Below, piece after piece: positions 43,228 to 52,228 of a stretch of 64,000 nucleotides of DNA. Made by a program: the position numbers and the translations under genes. Position 1 is the stretch's first letter. Each line of letters opens with the position of its first letter. Location: assembly GCA_965215825.1 (NCBI GenBank), contig CBDCEM010000003.1, positions 4,960,001 through 5,024,000 of the forward strand, in the 5' to 3' direction. The notes under the pieces were generated by a model. That model was not told the DNA's origin and searched no databases. It was given only the letters and a program-made list of their open reading frames with translations. This DNA comes from JAWPMT01 sp965215825. GTDB taxonomy: Bacteria; Bacteroidota; Bacteroidia; Cytophagales; Cyclobacteriaceae.

Positions 43228-44334
43228 ATGTCGTTTCAGTACTTCCGTTACAGCAATGAGTTGGATCGGGAATTTTCAAAGACCGTAACCAACCGGGTAA
43301 ATTCCTATTTCTCAGAAAATCAAAAGTCCAAAGGAGCAGATACTCGAATGGTTTTTAAGACCATTGTGATGCTCACTGGATTTTTTGGTCCGTATTTCCT
43401 TATAGTTCTCTTTCCTTTAGAAGACCTATGGAGCTATTACGCACTGTGGGCCGTCATGGGAGTAGCCATGGCAGGTATAGGTATGGGGATCATGCATGAC
43501 TCAATTCACGGGTCTTACGCGAAATCACCAGTGGTTAACCGATTGCTCGGATTGACACTGAATCTAATGGGTGGTAATGCCTACGTCTGGCATATGCAGC
43601 ATAACGTCCTTCATCATACTTATCCCAACATCGATGAAACGGATGATGATATAGATATCCCATTTCTATTAAGGATGTCTCCACATCAACCCAGGCATTG
43701 GTTCCATCGTTTCCAACATCTCTATGTATGGTTCCTTTATGCATTTGCTACCATCTTGTGGGTTACTTCGAAAGATTTTGCCATGTTAGACAAATACAGG
43801 CAGAGAAAAATTCTCAAAGAAAAAAATGAATACCTTAAACGGTTGATGAATATCGCGATCTGGAAAGTCGTCTATTTCGGATACTTGCTGGTGGTTCCTC
43901 TCTCAGTGCTTGAGTTTCCCTGGTACATCACTCTGTCAATGTTTGTCGTTATGCACATCATTGGAGGTATACTTCTGAGCATAATCTTTCAGCCTGCTCA
44001 CGTATTTTCGGGATCAGAATTCATCAAGCAAGATGAAAACAAAATTGCAAGGAGCTGGCACAAATATCAACTTCAGACAACCACCAACTTCAAGTTGAAC
44101 CCATTCCTGGCCTGGCTATCAGGAGGGTTAAATTATCAGATTGAACATCATTTATTTCCGCATATCTGCCATGTTCATTATCCTGCCATTGCTAAGATTG
44201 TAAAAAGCACAGTGCAAGAATTCGACATGCCTTATCATCTACAAAAGAACTTGTGGGCTGCGTTGTATTTACACTACGATATGCTTAGACAACTCGGGCG
44301 TGAAAAACTAGTTACCAATCAGATCCACTCCTGA
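43228..44334 (+). CDS. Membrane fatty-acid desaturase (acyl-lipid/acyl-CoA type)
   Basis: This 368-residue protein has the three histidine boxes of non-heme di-iron desaturases: MHDSIHGS near residue 90, MQHNVLHHTYPN near 122, and QIEHHLFPHICHVHYP near 304. Hydrophobic pairs of spans lie around residues 48-100 and 213-260. It puts a double bond in membrane fatty acids using oxygen and an electron donor. The last box with Gln as first ligand (QIEHH) is typical of front-end or delta-6-type enzymes and of bacterial DesA3-like proteins. The start at 43228 is supported by the -7 element just upstream. Its 3' end overlaps the convergent cupin gene by 16 bases. Confidence 0.94.
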   Translation: MSFQYFRYSNELDREFSKTVTNRVNSYFSENQKSKGADTRMVFKTIVMLTGFFGPYFLIVLFPLEDLWSYYALWAVMGVAMAGIGMGIMHDSIHGSYAKSPVVNRLLGLTLNLMGGNAYVWHMQHNVLHHTYPNIDETDDDIDIPFLLRMSPHQPRHWFHRFQHLYVWFLYAFATILWVTSKDFAMLDKYRQRKILKEKNEYLKRLMNIAIWKVVYFGYLLVVPLSVLEFPWYITLSMFVVMHIIGGILLSIIFQPAHVFSGSEFIKQDENKIARSWHKYQLQTTTNFKLNPFLAWLSGGLNYQIEHHLFPHICHVHYPAIAKIVKSTVQEFDMPYHLQKNLWAALYLHYDMLRQLGREKLVTNQIHS

Positions 44335-44684
44335 TCAATAACCGTTTTCTCATAAACTTCTTCCCCGGTGTGTTTTGTAACCGCTGGCTCGAAAAGAAGT
44401 ACCCAAACTTCTTCTCCATTCTCTGTTCTGGGGAAGTGTTCTACCCCTCGTGGTACTATAATGGTTTCTCCTTCTTTTACAACTTCGGTTCGATCCCGAA
44501 ACTCCATTATCAGAGTCCCTTTGAAAATCATAAACAGTTCATCTTCTTCTTCATGACTGTGCCAGACGAACTCACCTTGAAGTTTTGCAAGTTTAACCAG
44601 TTGACCATTTAATTCACCGATGATCTTAGGTGTCCACTGTTCTTGGAATGAATTGAATTTCTCAGCGATATTTATTGTTTTCAT
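44319..44684 (-). CDS. Cupin-domain protein
   Basis: This 121-residue single cupin has motif 1 FVWHSHEEEDELFMIFKG (His, His, Glu metal ligands, about residues 39-56) and motif 2 VPRGVEHFPRTENGEE with the last His near residue 82. The fold is certain; the reaction is not. Small cupins of this type include sugar isomerases and metal-dependent dioxygenases, and many are uncharacterised. It is divergent from the following secreted propeller gene and convergent with the desaturase. Confidence 0.92.
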   Translation of the reverse strand: MKTINIAEKFNSFQEQWTPKIIGELNGQLVKLAKLQGEFVWHSHEEEDELFMIFKGTLIMEFRDRTEVVKEGETIIVPRGVEHFPRTENGEEVWVLLFEPAVTKHTGEEVYEKTVIDQEWI

Positions 44685-44772
44685 TATGCTATTATCTTAA
44701 TCAAGTGACGAATTTAACTTCGATAAGTTCCGAGTTGTCCTTTTTTTTTTATTTTCCAATAACCTAATTGTC

Positions 44773-45669
44773 ATGCTCAGGTATTCCGTTTTTTCAATCT
44801 TAGTACTGCTAATGCTCAGCCTATCAGCCCAACAAGTCACTTCCAAACTTGAGATCTACGATATAGAAACAGGTCAAAGAACGGTTGTTTATGAGAACAA
44901 TACACACTTCGAGGCGCCCAACTGGAGTCCAGACGGAACTTACCTGCTTTTCAATGAGGGCGGATTACTTTACAAATTTGACTTGAAGGACAAGACTGTT
45001 CAAAAGCTTGAAACGGGTTTCGCTGATGTATGTAACAATGATCATGGGATTTCGCCGGACGGTAATAAAATTGTTATCTCCAATAACGATGAAAGCATAG
45101 GGTCCCGAATCTACCTTGTAGATGCCTCGGGTGGGAAACCTCATTTGGTCACAGAAAAGGGTCCTTCTTATTGGCATGGTTGGTCTCCCGATGGAAGGGA
45201 GCTTGCCTATTGCGCAGAAAGAAATGGCAATTACGACATCTACACCATTGATGTCAGTGGAGGTGAAGAAATTCGACTTACCTCCACAAATGGACTTGAT
45301 GACGGACCTGAATATTCACCCGATGGTCAATGGATCTATTTCAATTCCGTCAGAACCGGCAAAATGCAAATCTGGCGCATGCGTTCAGATGGTTCAGATC
45401 AAGAGCAACTAACTTTCGATGAATTTAACAGTTGGTTTCCACATGTCTCACCTAACAATAAAACCGTAATATTCATCAGTTATATAGACGAGGTAGCTCC
45501 GGGAAGTCACCCTGCCTGGAAACGAGTTATGATTAGAAAAGTCAATCCCGAAGGAGGAAAAATCACCAAACTATTTGAATTATTCGGGGGTCAAGGTACG
45601 ATAAACGTGCCTTCCTGGTCACCAGACAGCAAACGCTTTGCGTTTGTGAGCTATGAACGGACAAACTAA
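44773..45669 (+). CDS. Secreted TolB-like PD40 beta-propeller protein
   Basis: This 298-residue protein has a signal peptide (MLRYSVFSILVLLMLSLSA) and six PD40 repeats: SPDGTYLLF, SPDGNKIVI, SPDGRELAYC, SPDGQWIYFNS, SPNNKTVIFIS and SPDSKRFAFVS. Six such repeats form a closed six-bladed propeller like that of TolB. It lacks the N-terminal TolB domain and any enzyme domain, so it is a stand-alone periplasmic propeller, probably for protein binding. A run of ten T precedes it by about 20 bases. Its stop overlaps that of the convergent oxidoreductase gene by 4 bases. Confidence 0.9.
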   Translation: MLRYSVFSILVLLMLSLSAQQVTSKLEIYDIETGQRTVVYENNTHFEAPNWSPDGTYLLFNEGGLLYKFDLKDKTVQKLETGFADVCNNDHGISPDGNKIVISNNDESIGSRIYLVDASGGKPHLVTEKGPSYWHGWSPDGRELAYCAERNGNYDIYTIDVSGGEEIRLTSTNGLDDGPEYSPDGQWIYFNSVRTGKMQIWRMRSDGSDQEQLTFDEFNSWFPHVSPNNKTVIFISYIDEVAPGSHPAWKRVMIRKVNPEGGKITKLFELFGGQGTINVPSWSPDSKRFAFVSYERTN

Positions 45670-47051
45670 CTCAATATCATTTTATCCGGATCCCAATTGA
45701 CGATACGCTTCTCAAACAGACTCACATTCGTGGCCAAAGAAGGTCCAGCCGCACGTAACCCGAAAGCCGCATCTTCAACCACTTTCTTGCCATTGCGTAT
45801 GGATTCAAAAAAATTGGTCCAATGATCCAGGTGGTCACTGTATCCCTCTGGTGTCCTGTAGATTTGTTCACCAGGCTCCTGTAACTCATAAGTTTTAGGA
45901 TATGTGGCGTTATACCATTTCTCGTAATCCGCTTGTTGTGCTTTTGTAAAGGTGCCATAAGTATCCCACCCACCATAACCTGGGGCATTAGGAATTTTAT
46001 TCTTTTTGATTCGGATATCATTCCATCCGATCGTCATTGTACCTTCGGTACCCACTAGTTTTAGCAATGAACCGCCTCCGCTGGAGTCGACAAAATTCAC
46101 CCGAATCTGTAAGTTAAAGGCAGGATGTGTTGTTGATTGCTCATAGTCCACAACGGCGAGCATTACATCTGGCACATCTCTTCCATCATTCCAAAACCGC
46201 AATCCTCCACTAGCATAAATCTGACTGGGACCATTTGAGCCTAAGGTTACATGTAAGCCTGAAAACAGATGAACAAATAAATCACCAGCTACGCCTGTTC
46301 CGTAATCCTGATAATTTCTCCATCTAAAAAATCGCTTGGGGTCATAGGATCCTTTTGGCGCGTCTCCGATAAAACCTTTCCAATCAACAGTCTCTTCAGA
46401 TGCATCTGTAGGGATTGAATATTGCCATGCCCCATTCCTTGAAAACCGGTCATTGTAGGTCTCGGCGAGTACAAGATCGCCAATAGCTCCTGACCGATAT
46501 AATTCACCTGCCTTCTCGTGGATGATGGAACTTACCCGTTGACTTCCAACCTGAAATACCTGACCTGTTTGTCGTTCTGCTTCAATTACTGCTGCTCCTT
46601 CTTCTATTTTATGGACCATAGGCTTCTCACAATAAACTGCTTTTCCCTTTTTCATGGCCTCAATAGATATTTTATCATGCCAGTGATCTGAGGTAGAAAC
46701 AACTACAGCATCAATATCATCACGATCCAGAAGTTCCTTATACTTCCTTGTAATAAACAGGTCTCGCCCAAAATTTTCCCGGCTACTTTCTAAATGCCCA
46801 TCGTAAAGGTCACAAGCAGCAACTAACCGGGCACCAGGGACATTGAGTGCCGTTCGCACATTGTTGTAACCCATAATGCCCATACCGACTGCCCCAAGTC
46901 TTATTGGGCTGTCTTGCAGGCTACGGGAGGCATCCTTAGAAATAAGATACTCTTTCTCAGGTCGGGCTTCAAGCAAACCTGGGATACCAGCTGCCAACGC
47001 GCTTGTGCTTACTAGTTTCTTTATGAATTTTCTTCGAGTTCTTCGGGACAT
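45666..47051 (-). CDS. Gfo/Idh/MocA-family oxidoreductase with Tat signal
   Basis: The ATG at 47051 starts MSRRTRRKFIKKLVSTSALA, a twin-arginine signal peptide; a longer start at 47075 places residues ahead of it. The 461-residue protein has the dinucleotide motif LGAVGMGIMGYNNV near residue 50. AACDLYDGHL follows, then VVVSTSDHWH and the catalytic-type EKPMVHKIEEG near 140. The C-terminal half is the beta-sheet domain of the family. It is exported folded, with its NAD(P) cofactor, to the periplasm. Similar Tat-exported members act on sugars or carry the dinucleotide as a tightly bound cofactor in glycan breakdown. The substrate is unknown. Confidence 0.93.
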   Translation of the reverse strand: MSRRTRRKFIKKLVSTSALAAGIPGLLEARPEKEYLISKDASRSLQDSPIRLGAVGMGIMGYNNVRTALNVPGARLVAACDLYDGHLESSRENFGRDLFITRKYKELLDRDDIDAVVVSTSDHWHDKISIEAMKKGKAVYCEKPMVHKIEEGAAVIEAERQTGQVFQVGSQRVSSIIHEKAGELYRSGAIGDLVLAETYNDRFSRNGAWQYSIPTDASEETVDWKGFIGDAPKGSYDPKRFFRWRNYQDYGTGVAGDLFVHLFSGLHVTLGSNGPSQIYASGGLRFWNDGRDVPDVMLAVVDYEQSTTHPAFNLQIRVNFVDSSGGGSLLKLVGTEGTMTIGWNDIRIKKNKIPNAPGYGGWDTYGTFTKAQQADYEKWYNATYPKTYELQEPGEQIYRTPEGYSDHLDHWTNFFESIRNGKKVVEDAAFGLRAAGPSLATNVSLFEKRIVNWDPDKMILS

Positions 47052-47144
47052 AGCTTCATTATTAGGATACCCCAAATTAATCTAGTAATCAGAAGTCAGC
47101 CCGTGTCTACTGTTCCAAAGCAGCGAGGTACATAAAACAAGTCC

Positions 47145-49796
47145 CTATTCATCCCTCAAAGAATGAACCGGATTACTATTGGCCGCTGCCATCGACTTAA
47201 AACTGACCGTGAGCAGTGTAATAAGGATAATTGACAAAGCCCCAAGGAGATATACCATTGGCCCGATGGATGTGCGATAAGCAAATTCTCCTAACCACTC
47301 ATTCATCAGGTAGTATCCCAAAGGCAATGACATACAAATCGAAATCACAATAAGAATGGCATAATCCCTGGTGAGGAGGAGAATTAATTTTTGTACAGAA
47401 GCTCCCAGCACTTTTCGGATCCCGATCTCTTTCCTCGATTGCTCAACCGTGAATGAAACCAGACCGAATAGTCCCATACATGCAACAATAATCACCATAA
47501 TCGCGAAAGCTGAAAAGACAGTATTGAACTGCTGATCACTCTTGTATTGGCGGTCAAAAAACTCATCAAGGAAAAAATATTGAAAAGGATTATCGGGATA
47601 TAAGTCATTCCATAATTCTTCCACCTGAGAGATGGTAGCTGGAAGATCACCGGTTGCCACTTTCATTGAATAATAATTAGCCGCGTTAGGTCGATACATA
47701 AACATCATAGGGTCCAATGATTCCTTGAGAGATGAATGATGATAGTCCTCCACTACTCCAATTACCTTCAGAGGATACCTGCTTTTGAAGTTCAACACTT
47801 CGCCTAATGCTGAAGCTGAAGTAAACCCGAACATCTTCGCTGCTGTTCTGTTCAGTACAATGGCATTCGAATCTGAAGCCATGTCCTTGATGAAATTACG
47901 ACCTGATAAAACCTCTATGGAGAAATTGGGGAAATAATTTTCATCCACACGCACCCGATAACAATCTCTATGAACATCCGGACTCTGACGTGTATAAAAA
48001 CTAGAGATACTGAAATTCTCCTCCCCAGGCACAATATTTGAAATCGTGAAATTCTGAACAGAAGGAATCTCATCCATTCTATCCCTGAAAATAGCTCTGC
48101 GATTATTAAGATCTCCTTCTTCTCCGTTGGAAGATGTGGGGCCATTCAAAACCAGGGTTTGAGCCACATCAAGCCCCAGATCCTGCGATTGCATGAACTT
48201 CACTTGTTTAAAAACAACTATTGTCCCAAAAATCAATACTACCGAAACCACAAACTGAAAAGTGACCAGCACTTGCCGAAAACCAAACCTGGTTCTTCGT
48301 CGATAAAAATTACCTTTGATTACGCTTAAAGGTTTGAAAGATGACAAGACAATGGAGGGGTAAAACCCTGAAAAAAGTGTTCCAAGGAACAATAAGCCAA
48401 TAGCACCCAGGGCAATATCCGTAGAAATTAATAATGAACGGTCCAACGTAATATCCAACAGGCCATTGATACCTGGCACTAAAAGAAGCACAAGTATCAC
48501 GCTGACTATAAGAGCTAATAAGTTATATAAAAACGCTTCAGCCAGGAATTGTTGAACAAGGTGCTTACGCATTGCTCCCACTACCTTCCTAATCCCTACT
48601 TCTTTTGCACGTCTCACCGCTCTGGCAGTGGAAAGGTTGATGAAATTGACCCAGGCCACAATTAGCATTAACACTGCGATGGCACTTAAGAAATACACCT
48701 GACTGGCTCCACCATTTTGACCCATCTCCCAACTTAAACCTTTGGAAAATAAATGTATGTCTGCGACGTTCTGAATCCAAAGTTGTTCTCTGCTGGTCTC
48801 CTGCGCATAATTTTCAGCTTTTTTAACATCAAGAAAGCCTCCAACTTTTTCATTGAGTAACTCCGAATCTGTTCCTTCAACTACCCTAATAAATGTGTAG
48901 AAATCATACCAGCCAAAATTCTGAGGCCAGGACTCATACCCGTCCCAGGAATTGAGTGAGGAGATAATTTCAAATTTCAGGTGAGAGTTCTCAGGAAAGT
49001 CTTCCATTACTCCAGTTACAATATTTTTCTCAGTCCCCCTGTACAGGAGGGTTTTCCCAATGGGGTTCTCATCACCGAAATATCGCTTAGCTGCGGAAGT
49101 AGATATTACGGTTTGATTGGGTGACGATAATACCTCCCGGGGATTTCCATCAATCAGTTTGAATCCAAACATTTGGAAGAAATTAGGATCTGCAAATACT
49201 GCATTTTCTTCATTGTACCGAACTAGTGTCCCGTCCATTTTGCGCACACTATATACGCCACTCCCGAATGGAAGTATCCGAACAAAATCGATAACTTCAG
49301 GGTATTCATCTTTCAGTACAGGGCCAACACCCGGGTAAATGGGTGCGCTCTTTGTGGTTAGTTCATTGTTATTGTAAATGTCCATAACCACACGGTAAGT
49401 GTTTCGGGAATCGGCATGGAAGTTATCATAAGAAAACTCCTCCGAAACATGTAACGCAATAAGTAAGCAACAGGTACTTCCCAGGACCAGACCCAGCAAG
49501 TTGATGGTACTGTAGCCCCCATTTTTTTTAAAGTTGCGCAATGCGGCTTTAAGATAGTTTCGATGCATAGCTATTTGATTATTTTGAGTTTCAACGGACT
49601 TTACATACCCCGGGCGAAAAAATCGAAGAACGTCCAAAACGAACCAGCTATTGGCCCAAAACGCCCCAAACTCTTTACTTCGATGATAAAATGCTTCATG
49701 GAGATCGCCCTGAACTTCTTCAATCAGCCGATCAGAGCAAAACCATTCGAGGAAGCGGTTTATGAATCGATTAGGCTCAGGCGAATGACCGGACAT
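47145..49796 (-). CDS. ABC transporter permease (MacB/FtsX type) with N-terminal prefix domain
   Basis: This 883-residue protein has an extra N-terminal domain (FLEWFCSDRLIEEVQGDLHE, about residues 13-60) typical of PadR-linked permeases in Bacteroidota. The first MacB periplasmic core domain and FtsX unit follow (membrane spans near 375-480), then a second core domain and FtsX unit (spans near 770-870). The paired motif VRRAKEVGIRKVVGA / QSRKEIGIRKVLGA marks the two FtsX halves. Such permeases are mechanotransmission proteins that need an ATPase; none is adjacent. Function (export of peptides, lipids or drugs) cannot be told. It lies 3 bases after the PadR gene and is certainly controlled by it. 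Confidence 0.93.
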   Translation of the reverse strand: MSGHSPEPNRFINRFLEWFCSDRLIEEVQGDLHEAFYHRSKEFGAFWANSWFVLDVLRFFRPGYVKSVETQNNQIAMHRNYLKAALRNFKKNGGYSTINLLGLVLGSTCCLLIALHVSEEFSYDNFHADSRNTYRVVMDIYNNNELTTKSAPIYPGVGPVLKDEYPEVIDFVRILPFGSGVYSVRKMDGTLVRYNEENAVFADPNFFQMFGFKLIDGNPREVLSSPNQTVISTSAAKRYFGDENPIGKTLLYRGTEKNIVTGVMEDFPENSHLKFEIISSLNSWDGYESWPQNFGWYDFYTFIRVVEGTDSELLNEKVGGFLDVKKAENYAQETSREQLWIQNVADIHLFSKGLSWEMGQNGGASQVYFLSAIAVLMLIVAWVNFINLSTARAVRRAKEVGIRKVVGAMRKHLVQQFLAEAFLYNLLALIVSVILVLLLVPGINGLLDITLDRSLLISTDIALGAIGLLFLGTLFSGFYPSIVLSSFKPLSVIKGNFYRRRTRFGFRQVLVTFQFVVSVVLIFGTIVVFKQVKFMQSQDLGLDVAQTLVLNGPTSSNGEEGDLNNRRAIFRDRMDEIPSVQNFTISNIVPGEENFSISSFYTRQSPDVHRDCYRVRVDENYFPNFSIEVLSGRNFIKDMASDSNAIVLNRTAAKMFGFTSASALGEVLNFKSRYPLKVIGVVEDYHHSSLKESLDPMMFMYRPNAANYYSMKVATGDLPATISQVEELWNDLYPDNPFQYFFLDEFFDRQYKSDQQFNTVFSAFAIMVIIVACMGLFGLVSFTVEQSRKEIGIRKVLGASVQKLILLLTRDYAILIVISICMSLPLGYYLMNEWLGEFAYRTSIGPMVYLLGALSIILITLLTVSFKSMAAANSNPVHSLRDE

Positions 49797-49799
49797 GGC

Positions 49800-50117
49800 T
49801 TATCTTGTTTGGCTTAACATCCCCCAGAGTTTCATCCTGCGAGACTGAAGGTCCTCCAGGGTCGAGGTTCCAGAACTCGTTACCTTAAAGATCCTCTTTC
49901 TCCTACCACCACGCTCGGAGGTCGCTCCTCCCATTTCCGAGCGGATCAATCCTTTCTCTTCTAACCTCTTCAAGACCGTGTGTACCGCACTTATCGATAT
50001 ACGGCTCCCAAAGTGTTTGTAGTAATCTTCTGAAAGCACATAGCCATAAGCCTGTCCCTGTAAAACAGCGACTAACAACAATACAGATTCCTCTAAAGAG
50101 CCCAGGTTTTTCGACAT
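49800..50117 (-). CDS. PadR-family transcriptional regulator
   Basis: The ATG at 50117 (MSKNLGSLEESVLLLVAVLQ) is chosen. A start at 50150 would place the start codon and eleven extra codons across a palindromic operator. The 105-residue protein has the PadR winged helix: YGYVLSEDYYKHFGSRISIS, then AVHTVLKRLEEKGLIRSEMG and GRRKRIFKVTSSG. The usual dimerising C-terminal helix ends it (TSTLEDLQSRRMKLWGML). PadR proteins usually repress their own operon and the neighbouring transporter until a ligand binds. The permease gene starts 3 bases after its stop. Confidence 0.94.
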   Translation of the reverse strand: MSKNLGSLEESVLLLVAVLQGQAYGYVLSEDYYKHFGSRISISAVHTVLKRLEEKGLIRSEMGGATSERGGRRKRIFKVTSSGTSTLEDLQSRRMKLWGMLSQTR

Positions 50118-50119
50118 TA

Positions 50120-50167
50120 CTACAACATTTGTAGAACAAACGTAACGCATTTCTACAACATTTGTAG
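50120..50167 (-). promoter_or_regulatory. padR promoter with two identical palindromic operators
   Basis: The 15-base sequence CTACAACATTTGTAG occurs twice (50120-50134 and 50153-50167). Each copy is a perfect 6-base inverted repeat around CAT, and the copies are 33 bases, about three helical turns, apart. On the minus strand the exact -7 element TACGTTTG (50137-50144) sits between them. The gene-proximal copy covers the expected transcription start and reaches within 3 bases of the ATG. This is the layout of a PadR autorepression site. Confidence 0.85.
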
Positions 50168-50185
50168 AATATGAGTGAGTAAAAA

Positions 50186-50213
50186 AAGCCGTAGCTAAAA
50201 ATAGTCACGGCTT
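50186..50213 (-). terminator. Rho-independent terminator after the OmpA/PorP operon
   Basis: On the minus strand AAGCCGT (50213-50207) pairs with ACGGCTT (50192-50186) around a 14-base loop, followed by a run of Ts (50185-50181). It ends transcription of the minus-strand operon that finishes at 50251. Confidence 0.85.
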
Positions 50214-50250
50214 CTTATTCTTAAAATGTGGTTATTACATCCATCAACTT

Positions 50251-52224
50251 CTATTTCTCGATCCGGAAATCTACACGTCGATTAAGTGCATGATCTTCTT
50301 CTGAACAATTTGCACCTTCTTTGCAGTCGTTGTAAATCTCACTTTCACCAATGGCAATGTGTGATACTCTAGACTTTTCTATTCCATTACTTGTCAAAAG
50401 TTCAACAATCTTTTTCGCTCTTCTTTGCGCTAGTGAAGTATTATAATGTTCAGGCCCCCGACTGTCGGTGAAAGCCTTGATCTCTAGCTGTACCTGATCA
50501 TACTTTTTCAACAAGTCCACCAGGTTATCAATCACTACTACGGATTCGTTTGGGTGATCACTATCGAAATCGAAGAAGACATTCTTAATTTCATAAAGCT
50601 CATCACCTTCTTCTCTTTCTGCAATCTCTGATACACTTTCATCATTCACCTTGAAGTACTGCTTTCCGGTGACATGATCCAAAATTACGAGACTGTGAGT
50701 AGGTGCCACTTCTTCTGGCTCGATGGGAACTTCGACAGAAAGTTCTCTTGTATCTGTAGGTGCAGTAATAGGAACCTCATTCGCCGCATAACCTTCCTTA
50801 TCACCAACAATCTTGTAATCTTTTCCCTGAATACCATCGAATACCACCTCGTCACCCTCGACACGATAAGGAACCTCATTGCCAGTATTTACATCAATCA
50901 CTCTGATATCGCCGATGATTGGTTGTTTCGTTTCAAAATCTATCAATTTAGATCTTACGGTTACTCGTTGTACCAGGAAAGCATAAATATCATCTTTCCC
51001 TTCACCACCATCCCTGTTACTTGATAAATATCCCGAATCTCCGGAACGATTGATGATAAGACCAAAATCATCTTTTGGTGAATTTATCGGGTATCCCAAA
51101 TTTACAATTCTCTTATCGCCAGAGGTTGTTACTCGATATACATCAAGGCCACCAACTCCCCCGTAACCATTACTAGAGAAGTACAGTACTTTTTGTCTGG
51201 TGTCGATGTAAGGAAACATATCATCACGAGAGGTATTTACATCAGGTCCCAGGTTTACAGGCTCAGACCATGTTCCATCAGCATAACTTGAGGAGTAAAT
51301 ATCAACTCCACCTTCTCCTCCAGGCATGTTACTGGCAAAGTAAAGTACATCACCTTCCTCGTCGAAAGTCGGATGAGCCAGGGAATAGTCCGGGTTGTTG
51401 TGAGGAAATTCGCTTTTTTCCTTCCATTCACCGTCTACTTGTTCGAAAAACAAAATACGCAAATTGGTATCTTTTCCCCGATCCTTGTTTTTTGCGGATT
51501 CAGGATGATTTGATGTTACCAGTAACTGGCCCAATTTTTCTGAATAAGTAACCGGACCCTGATGCAAAATGTCATTTACTGCCTCGAAAGGGGCAACACC
51601 CTCAGAAGATTGCTTATATAGATCCAAAAAACTTGTTTCTTCTCTTAAGTCCAAAGCACGAAACAGGCCTCCTTTCGCACCTCTTCCCGACACAAAAAGC
51701 AACCCATCATCAAAGTAAGTGGGTGAAAAGTCACTCTCATTGGAATTGAAATCAGTAGTTCTTACCAGATACGCCAGAGAGTCTGCGTAGAAATTTCTCA
51801 CATTATCGAATCCTTCTTTTCTTTCAGCGGAAAGTGATTCATCTCCGTCGTATTTGGACATCCAATCACTGGCTTCATCATATTTTTCATTGGCGGCCAA
51901 TACCTCCGCGTAATTCAGGATCTCATCTTGAGAAGGATCATTAGTCGTGGCCAATGCATAGTATTTCTCGGCCTCCTCGTACTGTTTCAACTCCTTGGTC
52001 ACGTAGGCCAATTTGCTGAAATATTGTAATGAATCTTCCGGATTCTTCTGAGCTCCTTTGGCATATGCTTTCAAGGCCTTGATGTAAGCCCCCTTTTCAA
52101 GAAGATAGTCCCCCTTCTTGAGATAGTTAATCGTTCCATCCATGAAGGGTAAATCCTGCGCCATCAATCCGGATGACAGCATAATCAGAGTAATGTAGGT
52201 TAGTAATTGCTTCTGCATGGTCAT
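50251..52224 (-). CDS. OmpA-family protein with TPR, PD40 and carboxypeptidase-regulatory-like regions (T9SS-associated, PorE-like plan)
   Basis: The ATG at 52224 gives a signal peptide (QKQLLTYITLIMLSSGLMAQ); further ATGs at 52218 and 52251 are possible. The 657-residue protein has TPR helices at about residues 30-130 (YLLEKGAYIKALKAYAKGAQ) and PD40 strands at about 165-425 (AHPTFDEEGDVLYFASN). A short beta domain (VTVRSKLIDFETKQPIIGD) precedes a C-terminal OmpA domain with IKAFTDSRGPEHYNTSLAQR and LNRRVDFRIEK, which should bind peptidoglycan. It is the third gene after the giant surface protein and the PorP/SprF protein, 4 bases from the latter. It probably anchors or energises secretion of that protein. 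Confidence 0.93.
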   Translation of the reverse strand: MTMQKQLLTYITLIMLSSGLMAQDLPFMDGTINYLKKGDYLLEKGAYIKALKAYAKGAQKNPEDSLQYFSKLAYVTKELKQYEEAEKYYALATTNDPSQDEILNYAEVLAANEKYDEASDWMSKYDGDESLSAERKEGFDNVRNFYADSLAYLVRTTDFNSNESDFSPTYFDDGLLFVSGRGAKGGLFRALDLREETSFLDLYKQSSEGVAPFEAVNDILHQGPVTYSEKLGQLLVTSNHPESAKNKDRGKDTNLRILFFEQVDGEWKEKSEFPHNNPDYSLAHPTFDEEGDVLYFASNMPGGEGGVDIYSSSYADGTWSEPVNLGPDVNTSRDDMFPYIDTRQKVLYFSSNGYGGVGGLDVYRVTTSGDKRIVNLGYPINSPKDDFGLIINRSGDSGYLSSNRDGGEGKDDIYAFLVQRVTVRSKLIDFETKQPIIGDIRVIDVNTGNEVPYRVEGDEVVFDGIQGKDYKIVGDKEGYAANEVPITAPTDTRELSVEVPIEPEEVAPTHSLVILDHVTGKQYFKVNDESVSEIAEREEGDELYEIKNVFFDFDSDHPNESVVVIDNLVDLLKKYDQVQLEIKAFTDSRGPEHYNTSLAQRRAKKIVELLTSNGIEKSRVSHIAIGESEIYNDCKEGANCSEEDHALNRRVDFRIEK

Positions 52225-52228
52225 CGAA

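Noticed and set aside
47145..49796. Reading the permease as a complete ABC exporter
   Set aside because: No ATPase motif in the chain and no ATPase gene next to it.
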